Shown piece by piece: positions 14,047-22,336 of a DNA stretch of 64,000 nt. The position numbers and the translations under genes are program-made. The stretch is taken from NCBI RefSeq assembly GCF_003428645.1, contig NZ_QVQH01000005.1, forward strand, positions 1 to 64,000, read 5' to 3'. The notes beneath the pieces are model-generated. The model was not told where the DNA came from. It saw nothing but the letters and a program-made list of their open reading frames with translations, and did not search any database. Origin of the DNA: Geodermatophilus marinus (GTDB taxonomy: Bacteria > Actinomycetota > Actinomycetes > Mycobacteriales > Geodermatophilaceae). How positions within the stretch are numbered: the stretch's first letter is position 1; every line of letters starts with the position of its first letter.

Positions 14047-16257
14047 ATGATCGTCAAGCCCGATGCCCCCTCGACGGCCGACGTCAGCGTCGAGGGGATG
14101 CCCGAGATCCAGTTCCAGGGCGGACCGGAGCCGCTCAAGCAGCAGGTCAGCGGCCTGTACGAGGCCCGTCCCCACGACTCCGAGGACGTCTCGATCGACA
14201 TCCGGGACGCGGCCGACGGCGTCGCCGCGCTGGACGGCGCCGTGGACGGCGGCCTCGACGGGATGGCCCGTGCGGTACCGGTGACCCTGGTCTCGCAGGC
14301 CGGGCGCGAGGAGCTGCGCCTCGACGTCGACGGCCCCCACGCCCAGCAGGTGGCCAGCGGCGTCCTCGGCCTCGGCCTGGACCGGGTGCACTGGATCGCC
14401 GCGCTCACGCCGATGGGTCCCCGCCGGTGGCGTGGGCCCGTCCACTACAAGGACGGCCCCACCGCCGCCTTCCCCTACACCACCGTGACCATCCACGTCG
14501 GCGGCCACGGCGACGCGGGGGACATGCGGGCCATGGCCCGGTTCGAGGCCCCGGGGGGGCTGCGCCGCACCCGCCGCTACCGGTACTCCTCGCGGTACTT
14601 CCACACCGTCGACTTCGAGTTCGACGCCGCCACCGGGGAGTCGGCGACGACCAGCATCAACACCTGCGCCCACCCGAACCGGCCGGGGGCGCTGCCGTGC
14701 GAGCAGCTCAGCATCCGGACCGTGTTCCAGCGGGCCGGCTTCGACGCCACGGAGTCCCCCGGCGGGACCGTGCCGATCGCCGGCGCCGGGGCCGATGCCC
14801 GGTGGAGCGACGCGGAGATGCACGACGCCATGCAGGTCTTCTGGTCGCGCTTCTCGTCGAGCGCGCAGTGGGCCATGTGGGTCTTCTTCGCCTCGCTGCA
14901 CGAGCGGGGGACCGGCCTCGGCGGGATCATGTTCGACGACATCGGCCCGAACCACCGCCAGGGCACCGCGATCTTCAACGACTCGTTCATCGCCGAGGCA
15001 CCCGCGGGCGACGCCAACCCGCAGGCCTGGGTCCGGCGGATGATCTTCTGGACCGCCTGCCACGAGATGGGCCACGCCTTCAACCTGGCCCACTCCTGGC
15101 AGAAGTCCCTCGGGACGCCGTGGGTGCCCGGTCTCCCCGACGAACCGGAGGCCCGGAGCTTCATGAACTACCCGTTCCGGGTGGCCGGCGGGCAGGCGGC
15201 GTTCTTCGCCGACTTCGGCTTCCGGTTCAGCGACCAGGAGCTGCTGTTCCTGCGGCACTCGCCCGAGCGCTTCGTCCGGATGGGCGACGCCGCCTGGTTC
15301 GACCACCACGGGTTCGGCGAGGCCCGGGTCCCGGTGCAGCCGGCCCTCCGGCTGCAGCTGCGGGTCAACCGGGAGCGCCCCGTCTACGAGTTCCTCGAGC
15401 CGGTGGTCCTGGAGGCCAAGCTGACCAACACCTCCGGCAGCCCCCAGCTGGTGGACGCCCACGTGCTGGACTCCCTGGACGACATGACCCTGGTCGTCCT
15501 GCCACCGCGCGGGCCCGCCCGCCGGCACGTCCCGTTCGCCCGCTACTGCCACGCCCCGGAGACGATGGTGCTCGGACCGGGGGAGTCGCTCTACTCCTCG
15601 CTGCTGGTCTCGGCCGGCGTCGAGGGCCAGGCGATCGCCGAGCCGGGCACCTACCGGGTCCAGGCCGCCCTCCGCCACGGCGGGGAGGACGTGGTGTGCG
15701 AGCCGCTGACCCTGCGGGTGGCCGCCCCGGCCAGCCGCGAGGAGGAGGCCCTCGCCCCGGACGTCTTCACCGAGGACGTCGCCCGGGCCCTGGCCTTCGG
15801 CGGCACCGCGGTGCTCGAGGAGGCCAACGACACCCTGTCCACGGTGGTCGACCGCCTGGGTGACCGGCGGGTCGCCGTCCACGCGGCGCTCGCCCTCGCC
15901 CTGCCCGCCGCCGCCGACTACAAGGTGGCGACGGCGCGACCCGAGTCCCCGGCCGGCCTGTCGGTCGACGTCCGGAGGGCCCGGCCGGAGGAGGCCCGGC
16001 GGCTGCTCGAGCAGGCCCTGGTGGACCGCGCCGACGAGGCGGCCGCGACGCTGGGCCACATCCGGTTCGCGCAGGAGACCGAGACGGCCTCGGAGCGGCT
16101 GAGCACCTCCGACGACCCGGAGGTCGCGGGTCGGCTGATGGGCGTGGCCCACGACACCCTGGTCCGCCGCGTGGTGGACCGGCGGCGGGTCCTGCCGTCG
16201 GTCCTCGAGGAGCTGGCGCGCAAGCGGGACCGGTACACGCGGGCCGCGGTGGGCTGA
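14047..16257 (+). CDS. Metzincin-type zinc metallopeptidase without signal peptide
   Basis: ATG 14047 follows AAGGGAGAG. The 736-residue protein contains the extended zinc motif HEMGHAFNLAH (H339, E340, H343, H349) and a Met-turn 24 residues later (SFMNYP, M373), which together define a metzincin. Residues ~1-330 are an N-terminal region (YEARPHDSEDVSIDIRDAAD, then VHYKDGPTAAFPYTTVTIHV) of unknown fold. After the catalytic domain comes a beta-rich segment (~420-560: VLEAKLTNTSGSPQLVDAHV, then GEPGTYRVQAAL-like strands) and a helical C-terminus. I cannot place it in a named family. It has no Sec/Tat signal, unusual for a metzincin, so it either acts inside the cell or leaves by another route. 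It is controlled from its own triple GTGACG element. Confidence 0.85.
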   Translation: MIVKPDAPSTADVSVEGMPEIQFQGGPEPLKQQVSGLYEARPHDSEDVSIDIRDAADGVAALDGAVDGGLDGMARAVPVTLVSQAGREELRLDVDGPHAQQVASGVLGLGLDRVHWIAALTPMGPRRWRGPVHYKDGPTAAFPYTTVTIHVGGHGDAGDMRAMARFEAPGGLRRTRRYRYSSRYFHTVDFEFDAATGESATTSINTCAHPNRPGALPCEQLSIRTVFQRAGFDATESPGGTVPIAGAGADARWSDAEMHDAMQVFWSRFSSSAQWAMWVFFASLHERGTGLGGIMFDDIGPNHRQGTAIFNDSFIAEAPAGDANPQAWVRRMIFWTACHEMGHAFNLAHSWQKSLGTPWVPGLPDEPEARSFMNYPFRVAGGQAAFFADFGFRFSDQELLFLRHSPERFVRMGDAAWFDHHGFGEARVPVQPALRLQLRVNRERPVYEFLEPVVLEAKLTNTSGSPQLVDAHVLDSLDDMTLVVLPPRGPARRHVPFARYCHAPETMVLGPGESLYSSLLVSAGVEGQAIAEPGTYRVQAALRHGGEDVVCEPLTLRVAAPASREEEALAPDVFTEDVARALAFGGTAVLEEANDTLSTVVDRLGDRRVAVHAALALALPAAADYKVATARPESPAGLSVDVRRARPEEARRLLEQALVDRADEAAATLGHIRFAQETETASERLSTSDDPEVAGRLMGVAHDTLVRRVVDRRRVLPSVLEELARKRDRYTRAAVG

Positions 16258-16279
16258 CGGAGGGTCGGACAGGCGGGGA

Positions 16280-16678
16280 TCAGACGTAGCCGAACGGCGT
16301 CGGCGAGGTCCGGAACACCACGGCGTCCCCGTGGACCGAGACCCCGACGTGCAGCCGGTCGGTGACGTGGACCCGGAGCCGGCCGGTGACCGGGCGCGAC
16401 GGCAGACGCACCTCGACGTCGACGTCGCCCCCGTCGCCGGCCGGCACCTCCACCGTGTCGGCCAGCCCGATCTGCATGCGGGTGCGGACGCCGTCCCGCT
16501 CGAAGACCCGGCGGCCGTCCACCTCGACCACCACGGAGTCGCCTTCGAACCCCTCCTCGAGCGCGATGTCCAGCACCGCCACGACTGCCACCCACCTCTC
16601 GCCGGCCGCCCCCCGGTAGGGCTCCCAGGGGACCACACCCCCGGGGTCGATGCCCCCGGTCCGGTGCGGTCGGTGCAC
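16280..16678 (-). CDS. Hypothetical beta-rich protein, last gene of the M8/HAD-M28 operon
   Basis: This 132-residue protein starts 3 nt after the stop of the HAD-M28 gene, so the two are almost certainly cotranscribed. Its sequence alternates short strands: WVAVVAVLDIALEEGFEGDS, VVVEVDGRRVFERDGVRTRM, ADTVEVPAGDGGDVDVEVRL and LRVHVTDRLHVGVSVHGDAV. This looks like an immunoglobulin-like or C2-like beta sandwich. No family is recognised and there is no signal peptide. A role as binding partner, substrate or inhibitor of the neighbouring peptidases is possible but unproven. Confidence 0.75.
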   Translation of the reverse strand: MHRPHRTGGIDPGGVVPWEPYRGAAGERWVAVVAVLDIALEEGFEGDSVVVEVDGRRVFERDGVRTRMQIGLADTVEVPAGDGGDVDVEVRLPSRPVTGRLRVHVTDRLHVGVSVHGDAVVFRTSPTPFGYV

Positions 16679-16681
16679 GCG

Positions 16682-18571
16682 TCAGCGCGTGGCGGCCAGC
16701 CAGGCGGCGGCGGTGACCAGGCGGGCGATGTCCGCCGCGTACCCGGCGTCGATCGAGTCGTCCGCGGGCGTGTGGTAGTGGGGGTTCATCTCGGCCGGCG
16801 GCGCACCCGGCCCGGGGCCGGCGAACAGGTCCTCCGAGGCCAGGCACGCGGTGTAGCCGTTGAGCTGGAAGCTGTAGTGGTCGCTGCGCGCCTCCGCCGG
16901 GTCGGGCTCCCCGGGGTGCGGGTACAGCTGCGGGGCCGGCAGCGAGGGCGAGACCTGCGGGACGAGCGCGGCGACGGTCCGCGCGAGGGCCAGCGACCGC
17001 TGCTCGACCGCGGGTGAGTCGCCGAAGCCGGCGTGCAGCTCGAAGGTGCGCTCGGGCTGCACGTCCCAGCCGATCATGTCCATCTGGAACACGCCGACGA
17101 CGTCGGTGCCGAGCAGGGCCTGGTCGCGGGCGTAGGCCAGGCTGCCGACCAGACCGTGCTCCTCCGCGTTGAACAGGACGAACCGCACCGCCCGGCGGGG
17201 CGGTCCGAGCGCGGCGTCCAGCGCCTGGACGGCGTCCGCCGCGGCGAGCACCCCGGCGACCCCGCTGCCGTCGTCGTCGGCCCCGGGAGCCGGGTCGGTC
17301 GCCGGCCGGTAGCCCCGGTGCAGGGCTCCCGTGGAGTCCATGTGCGCCGTCACCAGCACGACGCCGTCGAGCCCGGTCCCGGGCAGCTCGGCCTCGACGT
17401 TCTCCAGCCGGCGCCCCTGGTGCGGGAACCGGTGCCGGCGGACGGCGAAGCGCCCACCGCCGATCCGCTCCAGGTCCGCGACGAGCGCGGCGACCGCCCG
17501 CGCGTTGTGCGGGTGGTGGATGTGCCTGCTGGCGATGACCCCGCCGTCCCCGGGGGCCGGGGCGGCCCCGGTGTAGCGCGCGAGGTGGTCGGTGAGCTCC
17601 TTCGGCCCGATCCGGGCGTCGAGGACCTCCTTCTCCGCGGGGGAGAGGACCGGGGGGACGGCGCCGGCCTCCGCCGCCGCGGCGCGCTCGTCGACCGGCC
17701 GGACCGCCGGGGCGGTCGGTGCCAGCTTCAGGTTGTGCCCGTGCCGGGTCCCGTCGAAGTGGTAGTCCTCCACGGACCGCCCCGCCGGCACGGCGACCAC
17801 GAGGCCGTCGTCGGTGGAGGTGAGGACGGCGCGGGCGGCCGGACCGGCCCCGAAGAAGTCGGTCGAGTTCCCGTCGAGGGCCAGGAAGCCGCTGGCGACC
17901 TGGCGGTCGTCGCGCAGCAGGTACAGCTCCGTCGTGAGCGGCTCGTCCTCGGCGCCCAGGCGGTCCACCCGGAAACCCAGGTCGTCGAGCCGCGCGGCGG
18001 CCGCCGCCGTCCCGATCGCGTAGACCGTGGTGCCGGCCCGGCCGGTGACGTGCAGCGGCACCAGCGGCAGGTCGCCGAGCGCGGTCCGCCAGTCCTCGCC
18101 GGCGTGGGCCGGCGGGACCGTGAGCCGCAGGTAGCGCAGGTGCTCCCGGTCGTCCAGCACCGCGGCCGCCAGCCGGGGGTGCGGCGCGACCAGCAGCCCG
18201 GCGCGCAGGGCCTGCGCCCGCTCGTCCGGGTCCTCCCCGACGAACAGCACGCGGTCCGCGCCGCCCGCGCGCTCCCGGGCCTGCTCGAAGAGCCGGGGGG
18301 AGTCCTTCGGCCCGTAGAGGACCAGGTCGGGCTCGAGGGAGCTGCGGAGGCCGGCGTCCTCGAGCGCCCGGTCGACCTCGTCGGCGGGGAGGGGACCGGG
18401 GTCCGAGAGGATCCCCAGGCGGGCGCCGCGCTCCCGGAGCTCTGCGAGCACCCCGCGCACGTACGGGTAGACCGCGAGCTCCTCGATCCGGTCCCCGCTC
18501 GCCGACAGCCTGGCCGAGGCCAGCGTGCCGCCGATGTCGAAGAAGACCACCGCGCCGGTCCGTGGGTCCAT
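16682..18571 (-). CDS. HAD-like domain fused to an M28-family zinc aminopeptidase
   Basis: I prefer ATG 18571 (GAGGAG five nt upstream) over GTG 18577. The 629-residue protein joins two domains. Residues ~8-145 resemble a haloacid-dehalogenase fold: FFDIGGTLAS, LGILSDPG, YGPKDSPRLFEQA and VLFVGEDPDE; the usual DxDGT is DxGGT here, so the second Asp is missing and phosphatase activity is doubtful. Residues ~365-625 are an M28 peptidase with all five zinc ligands visible: H410 in TAHMDSTG, Asp in GADDDGSG, Glu in NAEEHGLVGS, Asp in QMDMIGWD and His in HYHTPADD. M28 enzymes remove N-terminal residues from peptides. I know of no common HAD-M28 architecture. It follows the M8 gene in an apparent operon. 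Confidence 0.88.
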   Translation of the reverse strand: MDPRTGAVVFFDIGGTLASARLSASGDRIEELAVYPYVRGVLAELRERGARLGILSDPGPLPADEVDRALEDAGLRSSLEPDLVLYGPKDSPRLFEQARERAGGADRVLFVGEDPDERAQALRAGLLVAPHPRLAAAVLDDREHLRYLRLTVPPAHAGEDWRTALGDLPLVPLHVTGRAGTTVYAIGTAAAAARLDDLGFRVDRLGAEDEPLTTELYLLRDDRQVASGFLALDGNSTDFFGAGPAARAVLTSTDDGLVVAVPAGRSVEDYHFDGTRHGHNLKLAPTAPAVRPVDERAAAAEAGAVPPVLSPAEKEVLDARIGPKELTDHLARYTGAAPAPGDGGVIASRHIHHPHNARAVAALVADLERIGGGRFAVRRHRFPHQGRRLENVEAELPGTGLDGVVLVTAHMDSTGALHRGYRPATDPAPGADDDGSGVAGVLAAADAVQALDAALGPPRRAVRFVLFNAEEHGLVGSLAYARDQALLGTDVVGVFQMDMIGWDVQPERTFELHAGFGDSPAVEQRSLALARTVAALVPQVSPSLPAPQLYPHPGEPDPAEARSDHYSFQLNGYTACLASEDLFAGPGPGAPPAEMNPHYHTPADDSIDAGYAADIARLVTAAAWLAATR

Positions 18572-18646
18572 CGTCACTCCTCAGCACTGCCGGGCCACCC
18601 GGTCGGCGAAGGCGGCCCGGCCCTCGGCCGGTGGGGCCGACCGACG

Positions 18647-18853
18647 TCAGCGGCCCCCGTCCGCGTCCGCCGGCCGGTCCCGGTCCGTCCGCGCCGACCC
18701 GTCCTCGGTCCCCTCCCGATCGGCCGCGTCCGGGCCGGGGGAGGGGCTCTCCTCGCGTCCGACGACGCGGACCTCGTCACCGGCGACCTCGGGGACGGGG
18801 TGCTCGACGTGCTCGTCGATCCACCGCCAGTCCTCCTCGCCGGGCCGCTGCAC
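18647..18853 (-). CDS. Small acidic protein within the metallopeptidase operon
   Basis: A 68-codon frame starts at GTG 18853, ten bases after the M8 stop. It begins MQRPGEEDWRWIDEHVEHPV and continues into an Asp/Glu/Arg-rich, probably disordered tail. The spacing and high third-position GC favour a real gene, but the ribosome-binding site is weak and no family is recognised. It could be a partner or pro-peptide-like inhibitor of the adjoining peptidases; this is inference from position only. Confidence 0.4.
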   Translation of the reverse strand: MQRPGEEDWRWIDEHVEHPVPEVAGDEVRVVGREESPSPGPDAADREGTEDGSARTDRDRPADADGGR

Positions 18854-18862
18854 CGGAGCCCG

Positions 18863-19861
18863 CTACCGGTGGGTGAGCACCGAGGTCGGGGCGACCTCGG
18901 GTGTCGGGTGCTCGACGTAACCGCCGGTGCCGCCGACCTCCCCGATGGCCTCGTGCAGCCGCCCGGCCGTGAGCACGCCCATGATGGCGAGCGCGGTGGG
19001 GGACGGGAGGGTGTAGTCGTCGCAGGCGTCGAGGTCCACCTCGTAACCGAGGTCCTTCAGCGCGCCGCCGGTCACCCTGCTGAGCGGGTTCGCGCCCTGG
19101 TTGACGAAGCCGGTCATCATCTCGGCCCCGAAGACGCTCTCCCGCCAGTGGCTGCCGATGGTGCCCGGACCGAAGTTGTCCTCGATCGGGACGGGAACGC
19201 CCCCGCCCCCGCCGTCGCCGGCTCCGGCCGCCGCCCGGAGGTCGGGCAGCCGGGCGATCGCGGTGCCGGCGCACGGGTCCTGCAGCTTGCCGAACTCCGC
19301 CATGGCGGTCGGTCCGGTGAAGGACCACTGCGGCGTGTTCCGGTTGGCCACGAAGCCCTTCGCGTTCCAGACGAAGTCGAGCATCCCGATGACGTGACCC
19401 ATCTCGTGCATGATCACGGTGTTCCACAGGCCCTGGGCGATCATGGTCGGGATGTCGGCGACGTCGAACTCCATGATGCCGGTGATCGTCAGGAACTCGT
19501 GCGTGCTGCCGGCCGGCCGCAGCAGGCGGGGGCCGGCCCGGCCGAGGACGCGCCCGGGCCCGTCGATGGACACGCCGGCGGCGTCGATGCGGACGTCGTC
19601 CACCTTCGTGCCGTCGGGGAGGACGACGTCCTCGAGGTCACCGACGATGACCTGGGCCCACCTGTCCGCGGCCGTCCGGAAGGCCCCCTTCTGCTCCTCC
19701 GTGAGGCCGCCGAGGAAGCGGACCTCGATGCAGAACGGGTTGTCGGTGCCGGCCACGCGTTCCGCGGCGGCCTTGTCGGCGGTGGCCTGGTACACCTCCT
19801 CGACGTCGACCGCTTCCAGTCCTGACCCCAGGCCGGCGTAGAAGGTCTTCTGCTCGGGCAC
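18863..19861 (-). CDS. Leishmanolysin-like (M8-type) metallopeptidase without signal peptide
   Basis: The GTG start at 19861 has GGGAGGGGA upstream. This 332-residue protein carries HEMGHVIGM (H152, E153, H156), a distant third His in GSHWRES (H238) and a Met-turn in FGAEMMTG (M248/M249), the arrangement of leishmanolysin-type M8 metzincins in which the third ligand is separated by a long insert. The preceding segment FLTITGIMEFDVADIPTMIA and the later GALKDLGYEVDLDACDDYTL also fit the family. Classical M8 enzymes are secreted or surface-anchored, but here the N-terminus (MPEQKTFYAGLGSGLEAVDV) is hydrophilic. It is first gene of a four-gene minus-strand group with the small acidic ORF, HAD-M28 and the 132-residue protein. 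A triple GTGACG element lies 106 bp upstream. Confidence 0.9.
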   Translation of the reverse strand: MPEQKTFYAGLGSGLEAVDVEEVYQATADKAAAERVAGTDNPFCIEVRFLGGLTEEQKGAFRTAADRWAQVIVGDLEDVVLPDGTKVDDVRIDAAGVSIDGPGRVLGRAGPRLLRPAGSTHEFLTITGIMEFDVADIPTMIAQGLWNTVIMHEMGHVIGMLDFVWNAKGFVANRNTPQWSFTGPTAMAEFGKLQDPCAGTAIARLPDLRAAAGAGDGGGGGVPVPIEDNFGPGTIGSHWRESVFGAEMMTGFVNQGANPLSRVTGGALKDLGYEVDLDACDDYTLPSPTALAIMGVLTAGRLHEAIGEVGGTGGYVEHPTPEVAPTSVLTHR

Positions 19862-19967
19862 CTGAACTCCCCTCCCGGGCGTCGTGGTGACGACGGTCCG
19901 ACGTGGTCCCGGCCCCTGCCGGGAGTCGGTCCGCGGCGATCCGGCGCGAGCACGCTAGGCGCTGCCG

Positions 19968-19996
19968 CGTCACCCGCCCGTCACCCCGGCGTCACC
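19968..19996 (-). promoter_or_regulatory. Triple 11-bp-spaced element (site 5), facing the M8 operon
   Basis: CGTCACC occurs three times without mismatch at 19968, 19979 and 19990, the best-conserved copy. Read on the minus strand it points to the M8 gene start at 19861. It also lies 154 bp upstream of the divergent BCCT gene, which could be affected too. Confidence 0.7.
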
Positions 19997-20149
19997 GCCT
20001 GGCGTGTCCGGCGCGTTCCACCGACGTGACAGACCTCCCGCCGGAGCGGCGGTGTGTGAAGAATCACGTTCGGCCCTTGTCCGCCGCCGCGGCCTCTGGT
20101 TCCCTCATGCGAAGCCGGTCTCGGATGACGCAACAGAGAGGGGAGTGTC

Positions 20150-22111
20150 ATGGAGCAACCGCACAGCACGGAGGGCCCGGCCCACCGCCGACCGGGTGGA
20201 CCCGAAGCCGAGCCGGCGCCGGTGGATGGCGCCGCCGGGGCAGGGGAGCGGCGCACCGGGGTGCACGCCACGGACGTGACCGTGACCGGGACCCACCCGG
20301 CCATCGCGGAGCCGCCACCCTGCGTCGCCGACCGGCACGCTGCCGTCGACCGCGTCCTGTTCGCCATCGCCGCGGTCATGGCGCTGGGCTTCGTCGTCTG
20401 GGGCTTCGCCACCCCCACGGGCCTCGGCACCGTGAGCGGTTCGCTCCTCGGCTGGATCACCGGCAACCTGGGCTGGCTGTTCGTGCTGCTGGCGTCGGCG
20501 TTCGTGGTGTTCGTGATCTGGCTGGCGGCCGGCAAGTACGGGCGGATCCCGCTGGGCCGGGACGGCGAGCGGCCGGAGTTCCGCACCATCTCGTGGTGCG
20601 CGATGATGTTCAGCGCCGGCATGGGCATCGGGCTGATGTTCTTCGGGGTCGCCGAGCCGCTGTCGCACTACGTCGCCCCACCGCCGCTCACGGCCGAGCC
20701 CGAGACGTCGCAGGCGATCGAGACGGCGATGGCGACCACGCTGTTCCACTGGACGCTGCACCCGTGGGCGCTGTACGCCGTCGTCGGGCTGGCGATCGCC
20801 TACGGCACCTTCCGCCGGGGACGCCGGCAGCTGATCAGCTCCGCCTTCATCCCGTTGCTCGGCCGGCGTCGGGCGGAGGGGCCCGCCGGCCGGGTCATCG
20901 ACGTCCTGGCCATCTTCGCGACGCTGTTCGGGTCGGCGGCCTCCCTGGGTCTGGGTGCCCTGCAGATCGGCAGCGGCGTCGAGATCCTCGGGTGGGCCGG
21001 TGACGTCGGCAACGGCGTCCTGGTCGCGATCATCGCGATCCTGACCGCGGCCTTCGTCGTCTCGGCCGTCTCCGGCATCGAGCGGGGGATCCAGTGGCTG
21101 GCCAACACCAACATGGTCCTGGCGCTGCTGCTCGCGGTGTTCGTCTTCGTCCTCGGCCCGACCATCTTCATCCTCAACCTGATCCCGGACGCGGTCGGCA
21201 GCTACTTCTCCGACCTCGGCGACATGGCGGCACGCACGGAGGCCACCGGCGGTGACCCGATGGCCACCTGGCTGCGCGGCTGGACGGTCTTCTACTGGGC
21301 CTGGTGGATCAGCTGGACGCCGTTCGTCGGGCTGTTCATCGCCCGGATCAGCCGCGGCCGCACCATCCGGCAGTTCGTCACGGGCGTGCTCCTGGTGCCG
21401 AGCCTGGTCAGCCTGCTGTGGTTCGCCGTCTTCGGCGGCGCCGGGATCGCCGCCCAGCGCGGCGGCGTCGACGTCGCCGGCCAGGGCACCACGGAGGGGC
21501 AGCTGTTCGCCGTCCTCGAGCAGTACCCCCTGTCCACCGCCGCGACCGTGCTCGTCATGGTCCTCGTGGCGATCTTCTTCGTGTCCGGTGCGGACGCGGC
21601 CTCGATCGTCATGGGCTCGCTCTCGCAGCGCGGCACCCTGGAGCCGAGCCGCTCGGTCGTCGTCTTCTGGGGTGTGGTGATGGGCTCCGTCGCCGCGATC
21701 ATGCTGCTCCTCGGCGAGGACGGCGCCGCCCTGACGGGGCTGCAGAACCTGACGATCATCGCGGCGCTGCCCTTCGCGCTGGTGATGGCGGCGATGGCCG
21801 TGAGCCTGGTCAAGGACCTCCGCCACGATCCCATCGTGCTGCGCGGGAGCTACGCCACCCTGGCCATCGAGCAGGCCGTCGTCGACGGCATCACCCGTCA
21901 CGGCGACGACTTCGTCCTCGTCGTGGAGAAGACCCCGGGCGCGGCGCCGGCCGCTGCGGCCGCGCCGGAACGGCCGTCCGCGGAGGTGGGTGGCCGGCCG
22001 TCGGTCAGCCCCAACGGGAACTTCGTGGCGCCGGAGGGGATCGCGGCCGTTCCACCGCAGGGCCAGCCCAGGGAGGAGGCCCTCGGCCGCCCCCGGAACC
22101 CGCGCGCCTGA
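20150..22111 (+). CDS. BCCT-family betaine/choline transporter
   Basis: This 653-residue secondary transporter has the twelve hydrophobic segments of the betaine-carnitine-choline family and its signature WTVFYWAWWISWTPFVGLFI, followed by ARISRGRTIRQF. Also visible are the conserved Gly-rich TM1' segment FSAGMGIGLMFFGVAEPLSH and the aromatic FHWTLHPWALYAVVGL. The ~60-residue N-terminus and ~90-residue C-terminus (REEALGRPRNPRA end) are hydrophilic and may sense osmolarity or potassium, as in BetP. It probably imports glycine betaine, coupled to Na+ or H+, for the demethylation pathway encoded immediately to the right. Choline or carnitine are alternatives. The ATG has AGAGGGGAG upstream. Confidence 0.92.
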   Translation: MEQPHSTEGPAHRRPGGPEAEPAPVDGAAGAGERRTGVHATDVTVTGTHPAIAEPPPCVADRHAAVDRVLFAIAAVMALGFVVWGFATPTGLGTVSGSLLGWITGNLGWLFVLLASAFVVFVIWLAAGKYGRIPLGRDGERPEFRTISWCAMMFSAGMGIGLMFFGVAEPLSHYVAPPPLTAEPETSQAIETAMATTLFHWTLHPWALYAVVGLAIAYGTFRRGRRQLISSAFIPLLGRRRAEGPAGRVIDVLAIFATLFGSAASLGLGALQIGSGVEILGWAGDVGNGVLVAIIAILTAAFVVSAVSGIERGIQWLANTNMVLALLLAVFVFVLGPTIFILNLIPDAVGSYFSDLGDMAARTEATGGDPMATWLRGWTVFYWAWWISWTPFVGLFIARISRGRTIRQFVTGVLLVPSLVSLLWFAVFGGAGIAAQRGGVDVAGQGTTEGQLFAVLEQYPLSTAATVLVMVLVAIFFVSGADAASIVMGSLSQRGTLEPSRSVVVFWGVVMGSVAAIMLLLGEDGAALTGLQNLTIIAALPFALVMAAMAVSLVKDLRHDPIVLRGSYATLAIEQAVVDGITRHGDDFVLVVEKTPGAAPAAAAAPERPSAEVGGRPSVSPNGNFVAPEGIAAVPPQGQPREEALGRPRNPRA

Positions 22112-22228
22112 CAGGTGAGGCGCCCGGACGGGCAGGACAGGAGCCCCCCGCACCGGAGCGGCACCCAGCCGCGCCGGTGCCGGGAGGCTCCTGCTGCGTC
22201 CGGGGGCGGGCCGTCGAGGCCCGGGTGC

Positions 22229-22270
22229 CCGGTCTGCCGGCCGCGCCGGGGGCCGGGACCGGCAGACCGG
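22229..22270. terminator. Terminator-like hairpin between convergent genes
   Basis: CCGGTCTGCCGG (22229-22240) pairs perfectly with CCGGCAGACCGG (22259-22270). A second potential hairpin (CAGGAGCC to GGCTCCTG) lies at ~22136-22194. Both fall between the BCCT stop and the end of the ferredoxin reductase gene. Confidence 0.7.
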
Positions 22271-22336
22271 CCGTCGGCGGGCTCCCGGCGCGGCGGGCCC
22301 GCGGACGGAGGAGCGCCGGCTCGCCCGGCCGGGGGG

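Noticed and set aside
17033-19825. 930-codon plus-strand frame across the M28 and M8 genes
   Set aside because: It lies opposite two metallopeptidases with intact catalytic motifs and reads as low-complexity Gly/Val/Arg/Asp.
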